The notes beneath the pieces were generated by a model. That model had not been told where the DNA came from. It did no database searches and saw only the letters and a list, made by a program, of their open reading frames with translations. Of a DNA stretch of 64,000 nt, positions 9,701 through 18,298 are shown piece after piece (the first letter of the stretch is position 1; each line of letters starts with the position of its first letter). Origin of the DNA: Bacteroidales bacterium. GTDB lineage: Bacteria > Bacteroidota > Bacteroidia > Bacteroidales > P3. The stretch spans positions 1 to 64,000 of the forward strand of contig JAFZXE010000022.1 of the NCBI GenBank assembly GCA_017616895.1. The letters run 5' to 3'. A program made the position numbers and the translations under genes.

Positions 9701-12430
9701 ACCGAAGGCAAACGTCCGCAGCCCGACGCTTACAAAATGGATAAGGAACTGCAGTCGGCATTGCCGAGTGCGGCGAAGTCCGAAGCAATGCAGATGAAGC
9801 CGAGGTCGGCCGTTGCCTATGAGGTGAAAAACACCGATAAGCGAGAAGGACTCTCTATGTCTGACGTGCGGGTGGAGTCGGATATGAACAAAAAAGGCGA
9901 CGATGCTTTGCTTAACGGAGTGATGGGCGCAAGCGTCGATTTCGAAGGGTGGCATGGAAATGTGGCTATGGCGCAGAGTGTCACAGGCGCCGAAGTCAAG
10001 AAAAATGCCTCCAATGAGATGGAAAGCGTTGAGGCGCAGACAAAGGCAAGAATCAAATCTGACGAAGGCACTTTCGAGTTTTTCAATGATGTTGAGTTTG
10101 CTGGAACAAACAAGTCAATGGCTAAGGTCTCTCCGTTCTCGCAGTGTGAGTTTGGTACCGAGTTGCCTTTGTCACATAAGGAAAAAGGAAAGAACGCACA
10201 CGTCAACGATGTGATGATTGCCACCGAGAAAGCCGATGGAACCGTCGAGGCTCGTCGCTTCTGTGTGGCTGTGGGCAACGGACAGGACGATGTCCGCTAC
10301 ACCATTGGCAAAGAAGGTGACAAAATGTCGGCCGAAACCGCTGGTGGCGGATTCGCCTCAGGCGAAAAGAACGAGTTGACTCTGAAGGCCAACATGTATG
10401 AGAAACGCCATGGATTGGATGACTATAGCGACCGTTCCATTGATGTGTTTACGGGCAGGGAAGATGTCCCGATAAAGGAAAGCGGTGTAAAATGGGGATT
10501 GCCGACAAGTGGCGGTCAGGCCAAAGAGACTTCCGTGACTAAATCCATCAGCTTTGTGACTGACGACGCTCCTTGCACGCTGGCCAACCAGGTGCTTTTC
10601 ACATGGCCTTACAACGGCGACCCGTTTGTTCCGTGCGACGAGTTGGATTCGGCATGCTACATTTTCATAAAGCAGAATCGTGACGACATCTTCCGTTCCG
10701 ACAAACTGCGCAAAGAGGGCAAGGCTCTCCGTGTGTTCTTGGTCAATCAGGAGATGGGACACCCCCAGGCTGCAGTTTGCAGGTATGATTATGTTGCAGC
10801 CGGCAAGTCGGACGCCGATGCGGTACCTTATATAAAGGTGTATATGCCGAAAAACGTATATAAGGTGAAGAATGCCAGCGGCACTTTCTCACCCTGCGTG
10901 GTATCTATGATGGTTGTCGATACTGTGGCCTACGCCAAGGCCTACGACGAATACGTGCGCAAGGCTGTTTATACAGGAGAGCCTGTTTCTCAGTATGCGG
11001 TGTGCCGTCAGTCGGGCACCCCGGTTTATGATCTTTACTTCCGTCTCGACCACATGTATCCCACCTACAAGACCTTGATGGACACAATCTCGTCAGAGTC
11101 GGCAAGGATAGGGCAGGGGATAGGCTTCGGAGCCGACAAGGTTACCGTTGACCCGTCTAATGCCGTCATCACATCGCAGCTTTCTACCATCAACCTCAAC
11201 CGTTATTTCGCATTCAGAAACAGGTCCTACCTGTTCGACATCTACAAGCCGGAAAACCCCAACCAGTATGCCTCCGGGGTTGTACTGCCGCCGATTGCAG
11301 TGTTGGCAGTTAATGGACGCCAGACAATCGACGACTTCTACAACACGCAAATCCCCGAGTGGATGGCGGTGCACGAGTCGTTCTACTACCAGTATGCACA
11401 CCTGCTCTATTACCAGCAGAAAGCCAAGTGGGTGGTTCTCGAAAACAAACCCATACTTTACGACCCGTCGGTCTTGGTGAATGACCTCTCTATGTTGGCT
11501 CCGGCGTCGATGCGAGTCTCAAAGAAGCACGGCGGTTTCACAGCTATGACCGAAGCTGAACTCGGTGAGATTTTCACCCTCGGCAATTCTGTTGATCGCG
11601 GCAACCTCACGCCTATCCATGCGACCTACTGGTTCCATGAGGGCAGCCAGATGCGCGACGCCTACGACTGGTGTCTGCCTGCCGTGATGCAGGTGAGCAG
11701 CGACCAGGTGCAGCGCGTCAATGCCTCACATTTCACCACAAGCAACCATATCAAGTCGGTGGCTTTTGTGAAAGAAAAACCGGTGATTTGCATTAAGGAT
11801 GTGGTTTCGCCCGCCATTATGAAGGAGAACAAGGTCTTTGCTTCGTTCTTCGCACAGTTACACTCATACGCCGAGTGGTTTGCCAACCTCGACTCCAAGG
11901 AAAAGCGCGAGGTGCGTGAATCGCTCTATACCTTCGACAAGAACATATCCCTACCGGTCGTCAAGACACAGTATCTCACGATGGATGCGCCTTTCACCCT
12001 GCCCAAGGCATCGCTGGTCACAGCTTATGACAGCTGGTCCAACACCTTCTCGCAGTTTGTGAGTCGCGACTATTGGTTCGACAACTGGGTGCGTACCAAC
12101 GAGGTGCCGTCCTATCCAGGAATAAAACCCGCTTGGTCGTCGCCTTGGCTCTCTTCCAGCTTCAGCCCTGTGAACACCACGCAATACAAGCAGGCGGGCA
12201 GGCGCACCGAGTACCGCAACTATGTTGTGAACCCCTATTACCTGACCGTGAAAGGCAACGAGCGTTCGTTTCTCAACACGGTGTTCGGCATTTGCCACGA
12301 AATACAAAACGGCGAGCCTACCACGCTCCACCACAACGCCGCCGCCGATGTCAGGATATCCATCCACGTGCCTTACAACAAGGCCGTGAAGAGCTATATT
12401 TCTCCCAAAATGCAGTTTGTCAATCCTTGA
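6779..12430 (+). CDS. Giant exported protein of unknown function (1,883 aa)
   Basis: Signal peptide cleaved after SVMAQ (about residue 22). The N-terminal ~300 residues (VFISMTLSSE.., LPEGTYHICIDVHDYF) look like immunoglobulin-like beta domains. A Gly/Ser-rich linker lies near residues 303-322. The middle third (residues ~700-1200) is Lys/Glu/Ala-rich and repetitive, and the C-terminal part (~1210-1883) is Tyr/Trp-rich (YYQYAHLLYYQQKAKW). No T9SS sorting domain is visible at the C-terminus and no enzymatic motif is recognised. It is flanked by a putative barrel gene and an FN3-like protein in one operon. Confidence 0.8.
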   Translation: MKIKRIWLIMVLLFSMESVMAQGEMQVSLTRATAAPFPTSAMAYYNNPMNYFNLTITPLDGRAHDVFISMTLSSEATTTRIWTDDRWVGTMPKINIPSMGKRIGSTEFVQHFYRRLNTNLSESYRGVSDLTLPEGTYHICIDVHDYFDTAQVLGSNCITFDICYSGIAPELTSPNLTPSTTGGYDKLVPAKKTNFAWTGVSSSCFEPNAFEYVIQFVEVYPGQNVQEAVDNNPVLTALDCGRRTFFTFDYQTNPYLKLDSGGVYAVMVEAVPADADRVVNLSNDGKSQYMVFVWCGPNTSGIAGNTRSSSGGSGSGSTTGNGDGVTDTKTTMKDNKSAVLRSLRKPNIVSPRPFATVDGSGALGITATSVKGDSVSKADYVISLYEYVGDTSVSMSRPPMKQTVLPNITVHDGNPIEMVSDWSSDLVKGNQYMVTLKADVTFRYSNTYHIRKVEFIDKFPEINRYDSVVGAEGHTDMTSVSIFKWGESADDYSVLTAPEILNFGRSAANNTTLKLKKTELKELVWKESKFDGSHSDLVVYDIYVYELGSESTPIYQVNGVDKTVANMRDLQEKVLAGHTYKVVVSARMYYDQVGSENSVDSKAVQFEIKNSNESSYNTTGEMFRLKGGMLFDDEQPETVMRGRTAMAPAMEQKSEPDSAKMCFAIGGKDRNGNARKISVYRGFKSDRLINASKGAASKGEKYHLSAQLDMFTVEGELSQLPLGGWGGPVKVTVMDGVTATMNVAFGTSKDNNGEQFDWWYMFGAEQYDQPVKAGALRCGGFGGVFAYNMAINNPAFLNKSAKELVSGGYAGVGFTPKKNSWVAKGGMQMALENKELLDAYGVVVLALENEHFSRMYVDMGKEKLSAGNKLMEGGCQKIFAYELMHDSHVLHLMQMPAGVNHEFEYTGTIRKGESVNVGFKGNNVEAKGAEAAMGVVMDIETWRNGGDAQSCVRVKGAEGKTVLVGNGEVRDLTLTEGKRPQPDAYKMDKELQSALPSAAKSEAMQMKPRSAVAYEVKNTDKREGLSMSDVRVESDMNKKGDDALLNGVMGASVDFEGWHGNVAMAQSVTGAEVKKNASNEMESVEAQTKARIKSDEGTFEFFNDVEFAGTNKSMAKVSPFSQCEFGTELPLSHKEKGKNAHVNDVMIATEKADGTVEARRFCVAVGNGQDDVRYTIGKEGDKMSAETAGGGFASGEKNELTLKANMYEKRHGLDDYSDRSIDVFTGREDVPIKESGVKWGLPTSGGQAKETSVTKSISFVTDDAPCTLANQVLFTWPYNGDPFVPCDELDSACYIFIKQNRDDIFRSDKLRKEGKALRVFLVNQEMGHPQAAVCRYDYVAAGKSDADAVPYIKVYMPKNVYKVKNASGTFSPCVVSMMVVDTVAYAKAYDEYVRKAVYTGEPVSQYAVCRQSGTPVYDLYFRLDHMYPTYKTLMDTISSESARIGQGIGFGADKVTVDPSNAVITSQLSTINLNRYFAFRNRSYLFDIYKPENPNQYASGVVLPPIAVLAVNGRQTIDDFYNTQIPEWMAVHESFYYQYAHLLYYQQKAKWVVLENKPILYDPSVLVNDLSMLAPASMRVSKKHGGFTAMTEAELGEIFTLGNSVDRGNLTPIHATYWFHEGSQMRDAYDWCLPAVMQVSSDQVQRVNASHFTTSNHIKSVAFVKEKPVICIKDVVSPAIMKENKVFASFFAQLHSYAEWFANLDSKEKREVRESLYTFDKNISLPVVKTQYLTMDAPFTLPKASLVTAYDSWSNTFSQFVSRDYWFDNWVRTNEVPSYPGIKPAWSSPWLSSSFSPVNTTQYKQAGRRTEYRNYVVNPYYLTVKGNERSFLNTVFGICHEIQNGEPTTLHHNAAADVRISIHVPYNKAVKSYISPKMQFVNP

Positions 12431-12474
12431 CCGCTGCGAAAGGGATAGAACACTTTGTTTAGAACCACTATTGA

Positions 12475-14670
12475 ATGAAAAACGTGAATAAAAGGAACCT
12501 GTTTATATTAGCTATACTGACGGTGTTGTCGCTTACCGCATCCGCGCAGTCGTCCAGACGCGCCTCAGTTGTCCGTGAAAATACTTACAGTGTCGATTTG
12601 GATATCAGGTCGTATGGCGACAGTGTGGTCCTAAGGTGGACACCTGACGATGCCGCCCTGTGGTCGCTTGGCAACGCCTATGGCTGGCAGATTACGAGAA
12701 CCGGAGGCAAGAAAAATACCGCAAAGGTGGTTAAGGTTGTTAAACCTTGGGATCTTGCCCAGATACGTTCTTCGTTTGGCGCTTCCAATGTCGAGGCTGG
12801 CTTGTTGGCACAGTCGCTCTATGCGCCCACTTCGGTTTCCCGTGCGCTTGCCGACGACCCCTCCACACTTATAGAGTATGTCTGCCGTGTGCGCAACGAG
12901 CAGGCAGCCCGCCAGACACTTGTCACCATGTTGGCCGACAGGGATGTGCGCTACGCCGAGGCAGCCGGCCTTCGCTTTGTTGACCGCGATGTCGAGGAAG
13001 GTGTCGTTTACGAATATACCATCGCCTATGCAGGTGTGACCGATGTCTTCGAAAGCCGCGAAGTGTCTCATATTGTACGCAACAACAAGTTCCGCTACGA
13101 CCGCATGCCGTCGTTGGCTCAGCCTGCCGTCAAGCAGGTCGGCACATCGTGTGTGGCTGTCTATTGGCCCGAAAGCGACTATTGTGGCTACTATGTCGAG
13201 CGCAGCCTTCGTGGTGCAGGTGTTGCTGACACCGCATGGCACGCCCTCAACCGGGCACCTGTCCTAAAGCTCGACAAGTCCGAAACAACCGAATACCCCC
13301 TCATCCAGCTCTCCCGCGAGAACGTCGTCTATATTGACTCGTTGGTTCCCGGGCAGACCGCCCTCTACCGCGTGCGTGCCTACGACCGTTTCGCAGCCTT
13401 TTCCGGCTGGAGCACATCCGAGGCGTTCACCATGCCTGAATCTCGTCCGCTCGCCTCACCCGAACTCGTACAGCTCACAGCCGCCGACAGCAGTTCTCTG
13501 AACCTTCAGTGGCGTGCGCCCGAAGGCGTGGCCTACAGCGGATTCGTGGTGGCTTTCGCTAAATCTTTCGATGATGTATGGACCAAGGTCAGCGACAAAC
13601 TCAAAGCATCCGAGACCACTTTCACCGACACCCTGGCTGCTAGTCGTGGCATCGGATACTATCGTGTCTATGCTTTCGACTCGCTCGGCCGCCTCGCGTG
13701 TTCCAACATGATGCCCAACCTTGCGGTTGATGTCAGCGCTCCTGCCGCGCCTCAGGCTCTCAGAGCAAGTGCCTCTTTGGTCAAGACCGAGATGGCGGGT
13801 TTGCGTGTCAACAACGGCCTTGCCGCCGTTGCGCTTTCGTGGAATGCAGCAGGCAAGAACGCTCCCCACGACCTTATAGGCTATCTGGTTTTCTCGTCAG
13901 ACCATCGTGAGGGACCCTACGGTCAGGTCTCGTCAACTATAGTAACCGGCAATTCGACCACCGACACCGTAAGCGTCGAAGGCATCTCCTCCAGCGCCTA
14001 CTATTATGCGGTTGCCGTCGATAGCCGTTTCAATTACTCGCTACCCTCTGACACCATCGCGGTCCTGCTGCCCGATATCGTGAGCCCGGAGCCTTGCGTG
14101 TGGAAATCGACCACGCCTGCCGACGGCAAGACGGCCATCAAGTGGTATCGCAGCCCCTCTGCCGATGTGGTCAAGTACAACATCTACACACAGCCCGCAG
14201 GCACCTCTACATGGCAGTGGCTTGCCACCGTCGATACCACTGAGATTGGTGCATCTCCATACGTCACGTACAACGTGCCCAATGAAGGACTTGTATTCGC
14301 GTTGCAGTATGCCGTCGAGGCTATCGACCATTCCGGCAACTCGTCAGGACGCAGCGGCATCGTGTCTCTCGCACCAGACGCATCGGCGCAGGCCGGTGTC
14401 AAGCTGAAGGCCAAATACAACCGTAAGAGTTCCTCTGTGGCGCTCACGTGGCAGTATGCCGCCAAGCCGCAGGCCAATTTCTTCGGCATCATCTACCGCG
14501 CCGCTGACGGCGAAGCACCTGTGGCTGTAGGTTCATTCAAACCCTCACAGACCTCCTTCACCGACAGCCGCCTCCCGAACGCCAAGAGCGTAGCCTATCA
14601 CGTAGTCTTAAAGTCCTCGCGAAGCGCCGTGTCGAACCCCTCAAGCCCAGTCAAGGTGGCACTGAAGTAG
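12475..14670 (+). CDS. Exported fibronectin type III-like protein (731 aa)
   Basis: Signal peptide ending LTASAQ (residue ~25). At least four successive FN3-like units follow, recognised by VVLRWTPDD, LNLQWRAPEG, VALSWNAAG, AIKWYRSP and VALTWQY strand-B tryptophans, each paired with a later YxVxAxD strand (YRVRAYDRF, YRVYAFDS, YYYAVAVDS, YAVEAIDHSG). A likely extracellular adhesive or scaffold protein. Last gene of the operon, ending at a strong terminator. No T9SS sorting domain seen. Confidence 0.8.
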   Translation: MKNVNKRNLFILAILTVLSLTASAQSSRRASVVRENTYSVDLDIRSYGDSVVLRWTPDDAALWSLGNAYGWQITRTGGKKNTAKVVKVVKPWDLAQIRSSFGASNVEAGLLAQSLYAPTSVSRALADDPSTLIEYVCRVRNEQAARQTLVTMLADRDVRYAEAAGLRFVDRDVEEGVVYEYTIAYAGVTDVFESREVSHIVRNNKFRYDRMPSLAQPAVKQVGTSCVAVYWPESDYCGYYVERSLRGAGVADTAWHALNRAPVLKLDKSETTEYPLIQLSRENVVYIDSLVPGQTALYRVRAYDRFAAFSGWSTSEAFTMPESRPLASPELVQLTAADSSSLNLQWRAPEGVAYSGFVVAFAKSFDDVWTKVSDKLKASETTFTDTLAASRGIGYYRVYAFDSLGRLACSNMMPNLAVDVSAPAAPQALRASASLVKTEMAGLRVNNGLAAVALSWNAAGKNAPHDLIGYLVFSSDHREGPYGQVSSTIVTGNSTTDTVSVEGISSSAYYYAVAVDSRFNYSLPSDTIAVLLPDIVSPEPCVWKSTTPADGKTAIKWYRSPSADVVKYNIYTQPAGTSTWQWLATVDTTEIGASPYVTYNVPNEGLVFALQYAVEAIDHSGNSSGRSGIVSLAPDASAQAGVKLKAKYNRKSSSVALTWQYAAKPQANFFGIIYRAADGEAPVAVGSFKPSQTSFTDSRLPNAKSVAYHVVLKSSRSAVSNPSSPVKVALK

Positions 14671-14735
14671 TCGCACATCGTTTGAGTGCGTGAATGTGTA
14701 AGTGCGTGAATAATACAAACTACAGCCTAAAACAA

Positions 14736-14767
14736 AACAAGCCGCCCTTGTGGGGCGGCTTGTTTGC
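14736..14767. terminator. Strong bidirectional terminator
   Basis: 12-bp GC-rich stem AACAAGCCGCCC / GGGCGGCTTGTT with a 5-nt loop. It lies between the convergent FN3 protein and DUF6266 genes. Confidence 0.85.
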
Positions 14768-14785
14768 CATTGGAGTTAGTGGAGG

Positions 14786-15424
14786 TTAGACCGAGTAAAT
14801 CCCGAGCATCTTAGAATCACTCTCCGACGAACCACTGGACCACGCCACATAGAGGTAGGCGGTGTCGCCTGCCCAATCGGCGGGATAGGTGAAGGAGTAG
14901 GTCTCTTCGGCACGAGTGGCAGCGTTGGAGGCGTAAACACTCGTCTGCTTCGTCGCGTTGTATAATACATACATCAGCTTGTCTGTAGCAGAGGCTTCTC
15001 CCACCCCAGTGTTGTCCGACCACGAGATGGTGGCAGTCTGAGTAGATGGGGCGACGCTTGCCGCGATAGTGTGGCAAGGTGTAAGGTTGCCACGCGCAAT
15101 CAAGACTTTTGTGTAATCTAACGTAAAGCCGCTGGCGATATCGCCGGTGACAGCTTCGGTGTAGAGTTGATGGTAAAAGTTCGAGCGCTGCGTTTTGCGA
15201 GTGTTGTAGTGCTTGTAGCCATCCTTGTAGATTGGACCGATGTAACGTATCAATGTCGATACGAAAGCAAACAAAGCACGATGTTCGGTCTGCGCCTGAG
15301 AGCGCGGGTTGCGGACTGTCTCCGCGAGAGAACGCCAGTATGCGTTACCACGAGATGAGATGCCGACGAGGCCGCCGACCTGACCAATCCAGTGGATTTT
15401 CATGTTATTACTTATTTTCCCCAT
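14786..15424 (-). CDS. DUF6266 family protein
   Basis: About 212 aa, no signal peptide. The N-terminus MGKISNNMKIHWIGQVGGLVG followed by RGNAYWRSL has the start typical of DUF6266 proteins of Bacteroidota (glycine-rich start, VGxxRG pattern). The ATG at 15424 was chosen because this family begins with MGK; an in-frame codon nine bases upstream is possible. The C-terminal half resembles a beta-sandwich (TATISWSDNTG, YLYVAWSSG). Function unknown. Single gene, convergent to the upstream operon. Confidence 0.75.
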   Translation of the reverse strand: MGKISNNMKIHWIGQVGGLVGISSRGNAYWRSLAETVRNPRSQAQTEHRALFAFVSTLIRYIGPIYKDGYKHYNTRKTQRSNFYHQLYTEAVTGDIASGFTLDYTKVLIARGNLTPCHTIAASVAPSTQTATISWSDNTGVGEASATDKLMYVLYNATKQTSVYASNAATRAEETYSFTYPADWAGDTAYLYVAWSSGSSESDSKMLGIYSV

Positions 15425-15433
15425 TGTATTCAA

Positions 15434-15750
15434 TTTTTAAGGAAATTATTCAAATTTTGTGGTGTATTCTTAAGCCCCACCACTATATATTATAAAGGCT
15501 ATTGGTTTTGTGGGGGCGTTTGCTGTTACGGTGGTTTGTAGATGATTTTATGCATAGTGCTTTTCTTTTATTCTTTTATAATATAGTTTTGACGAAAAAA
15601 AATTTCAAATGCTTTTATAAATAAATAGTGTCTTGTTTTGAAAAGTGATTGAAAACGGGATGATTTTTCAAATATTTTTCGATTCTGTTTTAAAATATAG
15701 GGCAGGGAGGAAAGGAAAACAAGTTTTTGAGAAAAAAAGCACTAATAAAC
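15434..15750. other. AT-rich gap without genes
   Basis: About 315 bp, very A/T rich. I see no coding sequence; it holds the upstream region of the DUF6266 gene and of the 6S-like RNA promoter. Confidence 0.4.
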
Positions 15751-15781
15751 TTGGGGGAAAGCCAAAAGGTTTGTATCTTTG
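15751..15781 (+). promoter_or_regulatory. Promoter of the structured RNA and lipoprotein unit
   Basis: TTG at 15751-15753, 20-nt spacer, -7 TATCTTTG at 15774-15781. Predicted start of transcription is about 15788, some 290 nt before the first gene, which matches the extent of the folded RNA. Confidence 0.75.
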
Positions 15782-15787
15782 CACTCG

Positions 15788-16035
15788 CAAACCGCAAGAG
15801 AAATGGTTTGTCGAGAAAGTGCGTTTCTCTATTCCGCAGACGTGAACTTGGACACTTCACGAAGGCATTAAGTCGGAATAAGGGTGACCGATTGCTTGGA
15901 TTGTATTCGTATTGCAACGAAATACACCAAGTGGAGTCACACAAAGACCTTATCTACTTAATGCCAATTAAAGGGAGTCCAAGCCCTACGTCTGAGATGG
16001 GGGAACAGGATGGCTCCACTTTCTTTGTTGTGTTA
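15788..16035 (+). ncRNA. ssrS: Candidate 6S RNA (long rod with central bubble)
   Basis: A single extended hairpin is visible by eye, from the outer stem inwards: 15815-15821 with 16017-16023; a large internal bubble (15822-15836 facing 15995-16016); 15837-15843 with 15988-15994; 15847-15853 with 15977-15983; 15864-15873 with 15956-15965 (10 bp, perfect); 15878-15883 with 15948-15953; 15884-15888 with 15936-15940; 15895-15899 with 15927-15931; 15902-15910 with 15917-15926; apical loop 15911-15916. A ~210-nt rod with an open central bubble mimicking melted promoter DNA is the hallmark of 6S RNA, which binds RNA polymerase. A small 5' hairpin (15789-15793 with 15805-15809) precedes it. It has its own promoter. 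Could instead be an unknown structured leader of the downstream lipoprotein gene. Ends are approximate. Confidence 0.6.
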
Positions 16036-16074
16036 AACCAAAACCAGCTTGAGCCTCCTGGAGTGAACTACACA

Positions 16075-16671
16075 ATGAAAAAAACTCTTTTTATTCTAAC
16101 TGTCAGCCTGTTGCTATCCTCGTGCATGAAGGAGACCGACGACACGCTTTGGCTGCCGGTGCCTTACGGGAAGATACCCTACGAGGTGCTTTCGGCGGCT
16201 GAGCAGGACTCGTTGCGACAACACATGCCCATTTATGAGGGCGTCACGCCTCCAAACATCGTGGGCGACTATCTGGCGTCACCTATGACGCTGCAGTATG
16301 CCTCGGACGGGTACGAGGGTATGTTCTACGACATGCACTGGCGTGTGGAGAAGCAGAACGAGCGAAACATGGCCACATACAAGGAATGGCAGCGTACCGC
16401 CGCTGGCGACGGCAAGGAGGCACACGTGATAGGCTCCGAAGACAAGTTCACGGCCTACACCATAGAGCAGACCGTTGACGAGAGCCGCGGATGGAGCTGT
16501 GAGCAGGTGACTGTGATTTCGGGCACCAAGACCGCCGACGGCATCGAGGGCTACAGCTACGCCATCGTGATGCGCAACAAACAGGACGAGAACGGTGTCA
16601 TAATAGAACCCGACAGCTACAGAGTGTTCACCGACGGCGACGGAATATCGTCGCCAATAACCAGCCTGTGA
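16075..16671 (+). CDS. Lipoprotein of unknown function (198 aa)
   Basis: Start at 16075 gives MKKTLFILTVSLLLSSC, a lipoprotein signal with Cys17. The frame is open further upstream, but that stretch is the folded RNA. Mature part begins MKETDDTLWLPVPYG. No known domain recognised. It lies just downstream of the 6S-like RNA and 43 nt before the outer-membrane barrel gene, so it probably belongs to the same transcription unit as the next two genes. Confidence 0.75.
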   Translation: MKKTLFILTVSLLLSSCMKETDDTLWLPVPYGKIPYEVLSAAEQDSLRQHMPIYEGVTPPNIVGDYLASPMTLQYASDGYEGMFYDMHWRVEKQNERNMATYKEWQRTAAGDGKEAHVIGSEDKFTAYTIEQTVDESRGWSCEQVTVISGTKTADGIEGYSYAIVMRNKQDENGVIIEPDSYRVFTDGDGISSPITSL

Positions 16672-16714
16672 GATGGGAAGTTTAAGAGTTTAAAAGTTTA
16701 AGAGTTTAAAAGGG

Positions 16715-17680
16715 ATGAGTACAATTTTTATAAATAAACGAGCTGTTGTGACTGCGGTTCTGATGATGCTTGTATGCATTACGGCATCGGCGCAGAGACG
16801 GCTTTCGCTGCAGATGTTCTCAGCGGGCGTGAAAACGGGTGTCAGCGTGGGCGACTACCGCCTGACAGCCGACTGCTACGACGTGTATAAGCACCGCATG
16901 AGCGGCAACGGGGTGGCCGGGGCGTGGTTCCAGTACCGCACGAGTTTCGGACTCTCGGTGCGTCCGGAGATAGCCTACATGGGACGTGGCGTGACCCTTG
17001 ACTGGGCGGACGTGCACTACCGCCTGCGGGCGCACTGTCTGGACCTGCGCGTGGGCGTGACCTACAACTTCACGATACAGAAAACCCTGCTGTCGCCCTA
17101 TATCGTCGTGGCACCGACGTGGAACGCCACGCTTGGCGGCAGGGTCGATTACTCGGACGACTGGACGGGCGAGATAGAGATGCCGCTGTCGAAAAGCAAC
17201 ATGCGGATGCACGACTTCGACATGTTCTGCGGTGCGGGACTGGAATACCCGGTGTTCGGCAAAGGTTGGGCGATATACCTCTCGGGCGAGGTAGGCTACA
17301 ACTGGGGGCTGGTGCGTAACTTCTCCAAGCAAGAGACTTCCAGGAATATCAACGTCCTCAACGCCAGCCTTGACAAACAGCCACCCATGGGCGGACGTTT
17401 GGGTAGGGGGATAGAGATAACCGTGCGTGTGGGTGTGCCGTTCGGACAGAAAATCAAACGCAAGATAAAAACAGACGAAGAAGAGCAATGGACAGAAGAT
17501 TCAATAGATGCCCCGGCGGACACGCTGGAGGAGGAATCCATCGAAGAGGTGGAGCCGGAAGAGAAGCCACAGGAGGAGGTGAATCCAGAGAAAAAAGAAC
17601 AAGAACAAGAAACCTCGCAGCCCTCGCAGCCACAGCTGAAAGAAGAGGACTCGGAAGAACTGGAGGACTTACAACGATGA
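16715..17680 (+). CDS. Outer-membrane beta-barrel protein with acidic tail
   Basis: 321 aa. Signal peptide ending ITASAQ (residue ~26), then ~215 residues with PorT/OmpX-like barrel pattern (AGVKTGVSVGDYRL, FQYRTSFGLSVRPEIAYMGRG, LDLRVGVTYNF, YLSGEVGYNWG, ITVRVGVPFGQK). The last ~75 residues are extremely Glu/Pro-rich and would form a disordered acidic tail. The stop overlaps the next ATG (ATGA), indicating translational coupling with the T9SS-sorted protein. The substrate is unknown. Confidence 0.75.
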   Translation: MSTIFINKRAVVTAVLMMLVCITASAQRRLSLQMFSAGVKTGVSVGDYRLTADCYDVYKHRMSGNGVAGAWFQYRTSFGLSVRPEIAYMGRGVTLDWADVHYRLRAHCLDLRVGVTYNFTIQKTLLSPYIVVAPTWNATLGGRVDYSDDWTGEIEMPLSKSNMRMHDFDMFCGAGLEYPVFGKGWAIYLSGEVGYNWGLVRNFSKQETSRNINVLNASLDKQPPMGGRLGRGIEITVRVGVPFGQKIKRKIKTDEEEQWTEDSIDAPADTLEEESIEEVEPEEKPQEEVNPEKKEQEQETSQPSQPQLKEEDSEELEDLQR

Positions 17681-18168
17681 GAAAGACATTATTATTGGCA
17701 GCATTGCTGCTTACGGGTTTAAGTTTGAATGCACAGGAGACATTGTCCACCACTGGCGGCGACGCACAGTCGAATACCTGCAGCGTGAGCTACACCGTAG
17801 GGCAGATGGCGGTGAAAACCGCCTACGAAAGAGTCACAAACGGCGAGCGAGTGTCGGCCAACATGCGCGAGGGAGTGCAGCAGACCTACACGGTGGAAGA
17901 GTTGAAGATAGAGGGAGCAGAGCCTTTCGACTTCGACATCAAGGTCTATCCCAACCCGACGACAGACAACGTGACGGTCAGGCTTGACAAGGCAGTTGCA
18001 AACATGCAATATGAACTCTACGATGTTGACGGACGGCTGTTACTTAAAGAGAATCTCGACTCTGTTGAACAGTCGATAGACATGCGAGACTACGCTGCTG
18101 GGGCATATCTTCTGCGAGTAGTTGGCGACAAAGCCACGCAGTCGTACCGTATTGTCAAAGCAAAATAA
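17677..18168 (+). CDS. Small secreted protein with T9SS type A sorting domain
   Basis: 163 aa, start fixed by the ATGA overlap and a signal peptide (MRKTLLLAALLLTGLSLNAQ). A short central part (STTGGDAQSNTCSVSYTVGQ) is followed by a C-terminal Por secretion tail of about 75 residues: VYPNPTTDNVTVRL, then YELYDVDGRLL, and YLLRVVG..SYRIVKAK at the end. Such tails direct export through the type IX system and attachment to the surface. The small cargo and its coupling to a barrel gene suggest a surface pair. Confidence 0.8.
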   Translation: MRKTLLLAALLLTGLSLNAQETLSTTGGDAQSNTCSVSYTVGQMAVKTAYERVTNGERVSANMREGVQQTYTVEELKIEGAEPFDFDIKVYPNPTTDNVTVRLDKAVANMQYELYDVDGRLLLKENLDSVEQSIDMRDYAAGAYLLRVVGDKATQSYRIVKAK

Positions 18169-18298
18169 CTTATTTAACATGTAATTTCCACGAATTAACC
18201 ATTAATTATGTGCTTGAAAATTCATGGATGATTATATGGCAATTCGTGTTCATTCGTCAAATCAATATTCACTAGTCACTAATCACTTATTAAATATC

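Noticed and set aside
15727-16074. N-terminal extension of the lipoprotein (116 codons)
   Set aside because: The stretch forms a long base-paired rod and the lipoprotein signal starts precisely at 16075.
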